DNA of 64,000 bases. Origin: Cephalotus follicularis. Taxonomy: Eukaryota; Streptophyta; Magnoliopsida; Oxalidales; Cephalotaceae. Below, piece after piece: positions 59,513-64,000 of the stretch. Both the position numbers and the translations under genes were made by a program. The notes under the pieces were generated by a model. That model saw nothing but the letters and a program-made list of their open reading frames with translations. It ran no database searches and was not told the origin of the DNA. Numbering within the stretch: the first letter of the stretch is position 1; each line of letters begins with the position of its first letter. The DNA lies in assembly GCA_001972305.1 (NCBI GenBank), contig BDDD01000899.1, positions 1 through 64,000 of the forward strand, in the 5' to 3' direction.

Positions 59513-59904
59513 ACTCCGTTGAATTAAGCTCCATTTATTCACCAACTTTCAGCTTCACCGACAAGATGAGTGTGGATTTTAATCAGACAAACAAAGTGTG
59601 TGCGAAGGTAGAAATATTGAAGAACAAATCAAATATTCAAGGGTTTTTTATTGATGGAATTGAAACAATAACAATCTAGGCTTGTTCTAACCCAAAACCT
59701 TGAAAAAAACTAGCTACTAAGCATAATGAAAACTAAACTAATGAGAAAAGAAGGATTAGGGTTGTCACCACCCTCTCTCTGATCTAATCTATTTTTGGCC
59801 GAATATAACATACTTATAGACTACTAAGTTGATCAAAAATGGAATAAAAGCAATCCTAGTTACAAAATATGGCAAAAATCAGAACTTTCTATTTCTGCTG
59901 CAGA

Positions 59905-60305
59905 GGAAAGCGTCGACTACTTTGGAAAGGAGTCGACTTCTTTGTGTAAAAACTGCGACTTTGCTGAGATGCGAGAGAAAGGCGTCGACTTATTCTTGAA
60001 AGGCGTTGACGTCTTTTGGTCAAAAGTTACAGGACAATTTCGTTGACAGACATCGATGTGTTGAGTGAAAAACGTCGATCTGCATGAAAGGCGTCGACTC
60101 CTTTTGGAAAGACATCGACTTCTTTTTCATAGCTCCTTTGAAGACTGTTGTGTTGCCCAGAAAAGACGTCGACTTCTAAAGGAAAGACGTCGACTACATT
60201 TTCCAACCCATAAAAGACATCGACTTCTATTGAAAGGAGTCGATGCTTTAGCTCCAACCCAGAAAAGACATCGACTTCTTTTGGAAAGAAGTCGACTTCT
60301 TTGTC
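59905..60305 (-). repeat. GTCGAC repeat cluster in LTR X
   Basis: About a dozen units such as AAGACGTCGACTTCTTTTGG. The Arg/Leu-rich frames across it (60065-60400 and 60127-60336) simply reflect the repeat. Confidence 0.87.
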
Positions 60306-60504
60306 CTGTTTTCTGTAGAATTCTGCAATTCTTCAATCTTTATGCTTTAAGCTTCAATTATGCACACTTTGGGGTAATATTCTTGCACTTTGGTCTTTAA
60401 ACACTTGTACCTGAAAATCATTAAAACACAACCAAAGTAGTCTATTACAAGCATAAAAATATCACAAATAATGCATTAAAAACAACACATTTTTATGCTA
60501 AACA

Positions 60505-61640
60505 GATCCCTTTTGTTGGGTCCTTGACATGTTGGTTTGGACATTTGCTTTATTTTATCTCTCCTACTATTGTTCTCAGCATTATTGATTTTATATATGT
60601 CTTTTGCTATTTCATACTCCAATTAGCCTATTTGATTCTTGTTTAGTATCCTCAGGTGATGAGCCGTGGTTATTTGTTAGCTAGTTGGGCATATCCTTTT
60701 GCTCTGCGTCCAATTCTCATTGGGCGCTTATGGAATGCTTCTTTTCCCCTCTCACTAGTCTTTGGACTAACCCCCTCCCAGGTTGTTTTTGTAGTTAAGG
60801 ATCAGTTGAATTTTTCCCTCGTCGGACCACTTGAAGGACTTTTGCGAGGTAGACCACATAGCATACGTTTTTCCCTAGCCTTTTCGGCTAAGCCCTTCAT
60901 GCATTGGGGACATACATCTTTTTGGGGTTGTTTGTATTCTGTATTTTGTAAATAATTTTGTACGATCTCATAAAAGGATTGATGTATTTTCCTTTATGTT
61001 TTGAATGATATATATTTATATCTTTATTCTCGGTTTATGCTTTCATGGTGATGTTAAGGTTCTAGGTTGTGTAGACCTTAGTGCCGAGCTCTCGAGATGA
61101 GATAAGGATAAGTGGTGATGTTAAGGTTAGTGGTCGGATGTTGGATCATCCTTAGGTTAGACCTTGGTGCGCGGCAGGCTTCCTCAGCAGGAAATCAGAC
61201 CATGTCGGTCGTTGTCTGAGCATGTCTTCGGGTCCTAGGGAAGTAGAAGTCAGACCACCAGGTTAGTAAGCAGTCCTCGGATGTGAGGGTTGCATGGAAC
61301 CTTGCTGCCACGTGAGTCCTTGGACGTTGGCAGTCCTCGGATTCTTATGTGTCATTGGACGTTGGAGGGTTGTCGGACTTTAAGCTTGTCCCCGGGCTTT
61401 TGGCGAGTCCTCGGGCATTTCTGAGTTCTTTGTTATCCACGGACCCCTAATTCGTGTTGAAGCCCAAGCGCTTGAGAGTTATGTTTGCTGAGGTGAGGAA
61501 CGTTGTGCTTGTTTCCTTGGGCACCATAGATGACCTTGATGTTTAGTGTGATCATGTGTGGAGCACTGGAGGGGTTTCCTCGGGCTTAAGTGAAACGAGG
61601 TATTTGGGTTCCTCGGTAGTTTCTTTTAAGACCACTTTTC
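60505..61640. other. Unassigned stretch before the Athila-like protease
   Basis: No recognised gene. A 99-codon plus frame (60656-60955) has no motif I know. From about 61100 to 61450 the words 'cagtcctcgg', 'gtcagacc' and 'ggacgttgg' recur irregularly. It may be leader or gag remnant of the following element. Confidence 0.4.
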
Positions 61641-61652
61641 TGTTTAACCCGT

Positions 61653-62959
61653 GTGGTATTAAGCATCCCAAGCCCTGACTTCCTCATCAGGCCTTTGCGT
61701 AATAGACCCATGGTGTTATCTTTGTTGGCCAGGTTGGGTGGTTTGTCGTCTGGAGGGTTGTTGGCAGGTGTGCCTTCCCCGACAGAGCTCGTCTCCCTGG
61801 TGGAACGGGAACGGGTCCTGTTAGAGCAAGTGAGCGTAGTGCTATCCAAAAAGCTGCCACAAAAACTCAAAGACCCTGGAGCCCCTTTGATATCTTGCAA
61901 GATTGGAAATTTACAAATACAGAGAGCATTCCTTCATTTAGGGGCCTGTGTTAACATCCCTAGCTTAGTTTTCATTTAGAGGCCTGTGATAACATCCCTA
62001 GCTTAGTTTATGACCATTTTCGGTTTGGAGAATTGAAACCTACTGAGGTAACTCTTCAACTTGTTGATAGATCCCTACAAATTCCTAAGGGATTCATTGA
62101 AGACGTTATAGTGAAAGAGGACGAGCTCTATTTCCCAGTGGATTTCCTTGTGCTCGATATGGAAACCTCTTCGAATGGGAAGCCACAATCGATTATCTTA
62201 GGTCGTCCTTTCCTGGCCACAGCAACTGCTTGGATCAATTGTCGATCCGGAGCCATGGACATCTCCTTTGGTAATAAGAAGTTGAGACTGAACATCTTCA
62301 ATGCAGCCCTAGGACCTTAAGGTGAGGAGGCTTATTTTTCCATAGATAAGATGGATGAGGTGGTATCCGAGTGTGCACCCAAGACACTTGCGAATAACCC
62401 TTTGCAGCAATATTTGAGTTTCTTTAGCGACAATGGTGATACAGGCCCTTACACTATTGAGATTAATGCACTGTTGGATTTTCCTAGCTCTTCCAATCTT
62501 CCTCCGTGGATAGATAAATTTGAGCTATTCATTGAGTGTAGGAGATAATTTAAGGAAACGGACGCCACCCAAAAGGAAATGATAACGTGGCTAGAAAATG
62601 AGGAAGCGTTAAAGTGGTTGGAAAATAAGCTCAATGAGCCAACGTTGGATCATGAATGGGATCATCTATCCTATTACACTTATAAACTCGACACACCTGA
62701 TCAAATAGACTCTGATGTACATTTCGAGAGCAAGTTCATGGAATGTCTGAAAGAATTTGAGGAATTAGAAGCCACGCAAAAGCAAATTCTAAGTTGGGTG
62801 GATGATGAGCTCATTGATTCAATTTCGGATAATCAATGGGATGATCTGTCCCATTTCACGCACATGCTTAGCATGCCATCTCACCTTCCAACACTCCTCG
62901 AAAATGACTTTTTCCCTACCAAGGACAATTTTGGCATTCTTAATGGTTTTTACTGGTAG
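61653..62959 (+). pseudogene. Athila/Tat-like Ty3 protease region with acidic duplicated tail
   Basis: LPQKLKDPGAPLISCKIGN followed by AFLHLGACVNIPS and then VTLQLVDRSLQIPKGFIEDV and IILGRPFLATATAWINC is the retropepsin region of Athila/Tat-type elements. The active-site Asp appears replaced by His (HLGAC where DLGAS is usual). A ~38-bp tandem duplication near 61938-62015 and stops break the frame. After the protease (about 62320) an acidic stretch runs to 62959. It contains two related segments (ATQKEMITWLENEEALKWL near 62566 and ATQKQILSWVDDELIDSI near 62773). RT and RNase H are missing. Confidence 0.8.
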
Positions 62960-63154
62960 AGATCTTGTTGGGAATGTTTTTATATGGTAACAATTATTTT
63001 CTCACATTGTGTGTTCCCGATTGCTTTGACAGGTATATGTGATGCATTAAAATGTTATGGTTTTCTTATTGGTTTTTATTGGTGGCGATCCCGTTGGGAT
63101 GTTCTTTATATTGTTCAACTTGTGCTTTAACTTGATATTTTTTAGTTTGCTTGG

Positions 63155-63277
63155 ACAGGTTTTGAAGATGCATTTAAAATCAATGCGTAGCGTCTGAAAC
63201 CTTATGTGGATGGAATTACTGATGGATAGATCATTGAGCCTGTTGACTTGATTGATCATGTTTACACTCCTTTGTGA
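63155..63277 (+). pseudogene. C-terminal remnant of Athila/Tat-like integrase
   Basis: One frame reads GFEDAFKINA-stop-RLKPYVDG...IIEPVDLIDHVYTPL and stops at 63275-63277. The pattern F-K-I-N-A-x-R-L-K-P-Y matches the conserved integrase tail of plant Athila/Tat elements (F-K-V-N-G-x-R-L-K-x-Y). Two in-frame stops. It shows that the interior of pol was deleted rather than the 3' end. Confidence 0.7.
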
Positions 63278-63319
63278 TATTCACACTAGCTGCGTCTAGC
63301 TAAAGACATTAAAGCAAAG

Positions 63320-63345
63320 CGCTTAGTGCGAGGCAACCCACTGTT
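63320..63345 (+). other. Conserved GAGGCAACCC block after integrase
   Basis: AAGCGCTTAGTGCGAGGCAA followed by CCCA resembles the short conserved block found just after pol in Athila/Tat elements (recalled from the family, not searched). Confidence 0.55.
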
Positions 63346-64000
63346 TTACTTTTGTTTTATTTATGCGTCTCATTTCTTCTATGTTTTTGTTTCTTTTATG
63401 TTTTATCTTTTTCATAGCTTTGTAAGTAAGTTTCGTGTATCGATGGAAGAGGCTATGGACTTCCATGAGCTTCTTTATGATTTTTCATGATCATATCCGG
63501 TAAACCTGACCCCATTGTTATTATTTTATTGTATTGCTTCATATTTCTTATTGCTCATTCATGAATATTTTCATTGTTCTTTATTGCATTGTGGACAATG
63601 CAAGAAATTAAGTATGGGGGGAATTTATACCGTTGTTCATTTTAATTTTGGAAGTAGGAATAAATGTTGATATGTTTAGAAATAATAGAAACCCCATAGG
63701 AGAAATAATAAAATTTTCATTTTCAAGGAAAAGAAAAAGAATGCATCTCAAGGTAGGAGTTTTGTCCAAAAATAAATGAATATAGTAAAAGATAAAAACA
63801 ACGTCTTATATGTTTTCGAAGTTTCATAAATCATAGTAAGGAGAAAGACAATGAATTAATGTTCTTGCATTTAAAAAAAGAAAGAGGAAAGAAAGAAAGA
63901 AAAAAAATGTTTATTTTACTTCTTTAAATTCAGTCTTTGTTGGTAGCCTATTTGATTCGAGTAATTAAGCTCGATGGGTGTTTTACAACTAGTTCGTTAA
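63346..64000 (+). other. 3' untranslated part of the Athila-like remnant
   Basis: No open frame. A purine tract 'aagtatggggggaa' at 63611-63624 could be the polypurine tract, with a 3' LTR beginning soon after and running off the window. No clear TG start was fixed. Confidence 0.4.

Larger units (their letters stand above)
59261..60504 (-). repeat. Unclassified LTR 'X' (minus)
   Basis: On the minus strand it starts TGTTTAGCATAAAAATGTG at 60504, with AAAAGGGATC before it as a possible polypurine tract. The AT-rich opening recalls Athila/Tat LTRs, but the class is not proven. The lower boundary is uncertain and taken as the end of the Sirevirus LTR. It contains a GTCGAC cluster (59905-60305), upstream of a possible TATA (CTATAAG, 59813-59819), and a tandem repeat at 59360-59512. 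Confidence 0.55.

Noticed and set aside
60065-60400. Arg/Leu-rich 111-codon frame
   Set aside because: It is a read-through of the AAGACGTCGACTTC repeat (RRRLLLERHRLL). The opposite strand is equally open.
60656-60955. 99-codon hydrophobic plus frame
   Set aside because: No recognised motif and surrounded by retroelement debris. Left as unassigned.

Overview
The window is plant nuclear DNA, most likely from a dicot. It is AT-rich, has no recognisable host gene, and is built almost entirely of nested, decayed LTR retrotransposons. The plant origin is inferred from initiator-Met-tRNA primer sites (TGGTATCAGAGC), long LTRs (1.1-3 kb), Ty3 chromoviruses with a chromodomain tail, Ty1/copia elements of a long-leader type, a Sirevirus 3' end with multiplied polypurine tracts, and an Athila/Tat-like remnant. 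No tRNA, rRNA or CRISPR array was seen. The species cannot be named from the sequence. All family assignments come from reading motifs, not from a database search. The element letters (A-H, gypsy-2, Sire, X, Athila) are local names used only here.

Layout. 1-379: copia LTR fragment (-). 380-6874: Ty3 chromovirus 'H' (-), reduced to LTR, integrase/chromodomain and LTR; its right LTR contains a 3.0 kb solo LTR with an intact 5-bp target duplication. 6875-11470: copia 'A' (+), integrase to RNase H plus 3' LTR. 11471-13094: unassigned stretch and copia LTR 'D' (-). 13095-31460: two copies of copia 'B' joined head-to-head, giving an imperfect inverted repeat with a 5' LTR at each outer end. The left 5' LTR is split by Ty3 'gypsy-2' (-, from the 13627 gap to 21005). 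Gypsy-2 has lost RT, RNase H and half of integrase and is flanked by near-identical LTRs. 31461-40782: copia 'C' (-), full layout but decayed. 40783-41914: duplicated sequence around a poly-C hairpin and a second assembly gap. 41915-50009: copia 'G' (+), truncated in its 3' LTR by Ty3 'E' (-, 50010-57660). 57661-59260: Sirevirus 3' end and LTR (+). 59261-60504: unclassified LTR 'X' (-). 60505-64000: Athila/Tat-like remnant (+), with protease, an acidic duplicated segment and the last residues of integrase.

Two patterns cross family boundaries. (1) Copias B, C and G each carry three stem-loops between primer site and gag. The spacing is almost the same in all three (about 171-175 then 108-121 nt, and about 200-225 nt to the gag ATG). 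Loop sequences are shared within a family but differ between families, while the architecture is kept: outer stem, asymmetric internal loop, 3-5 bp inner stem, 4-5-nt A/C-rich loop. This looks like a structured retroelement RNA signal and is the best candidate for an undescribed system here. (2) At least six distinct LTR families carry clustered short repeats centred on GTCGAC or a variant. Where a TATA box can be proposed, the clusters lie just upstream of it, in U3.

No intact autonomous element is present. The most nearly intact coding regions are the left copia B pol (three in-frame stops) and the right copia B gag (open but truncated).
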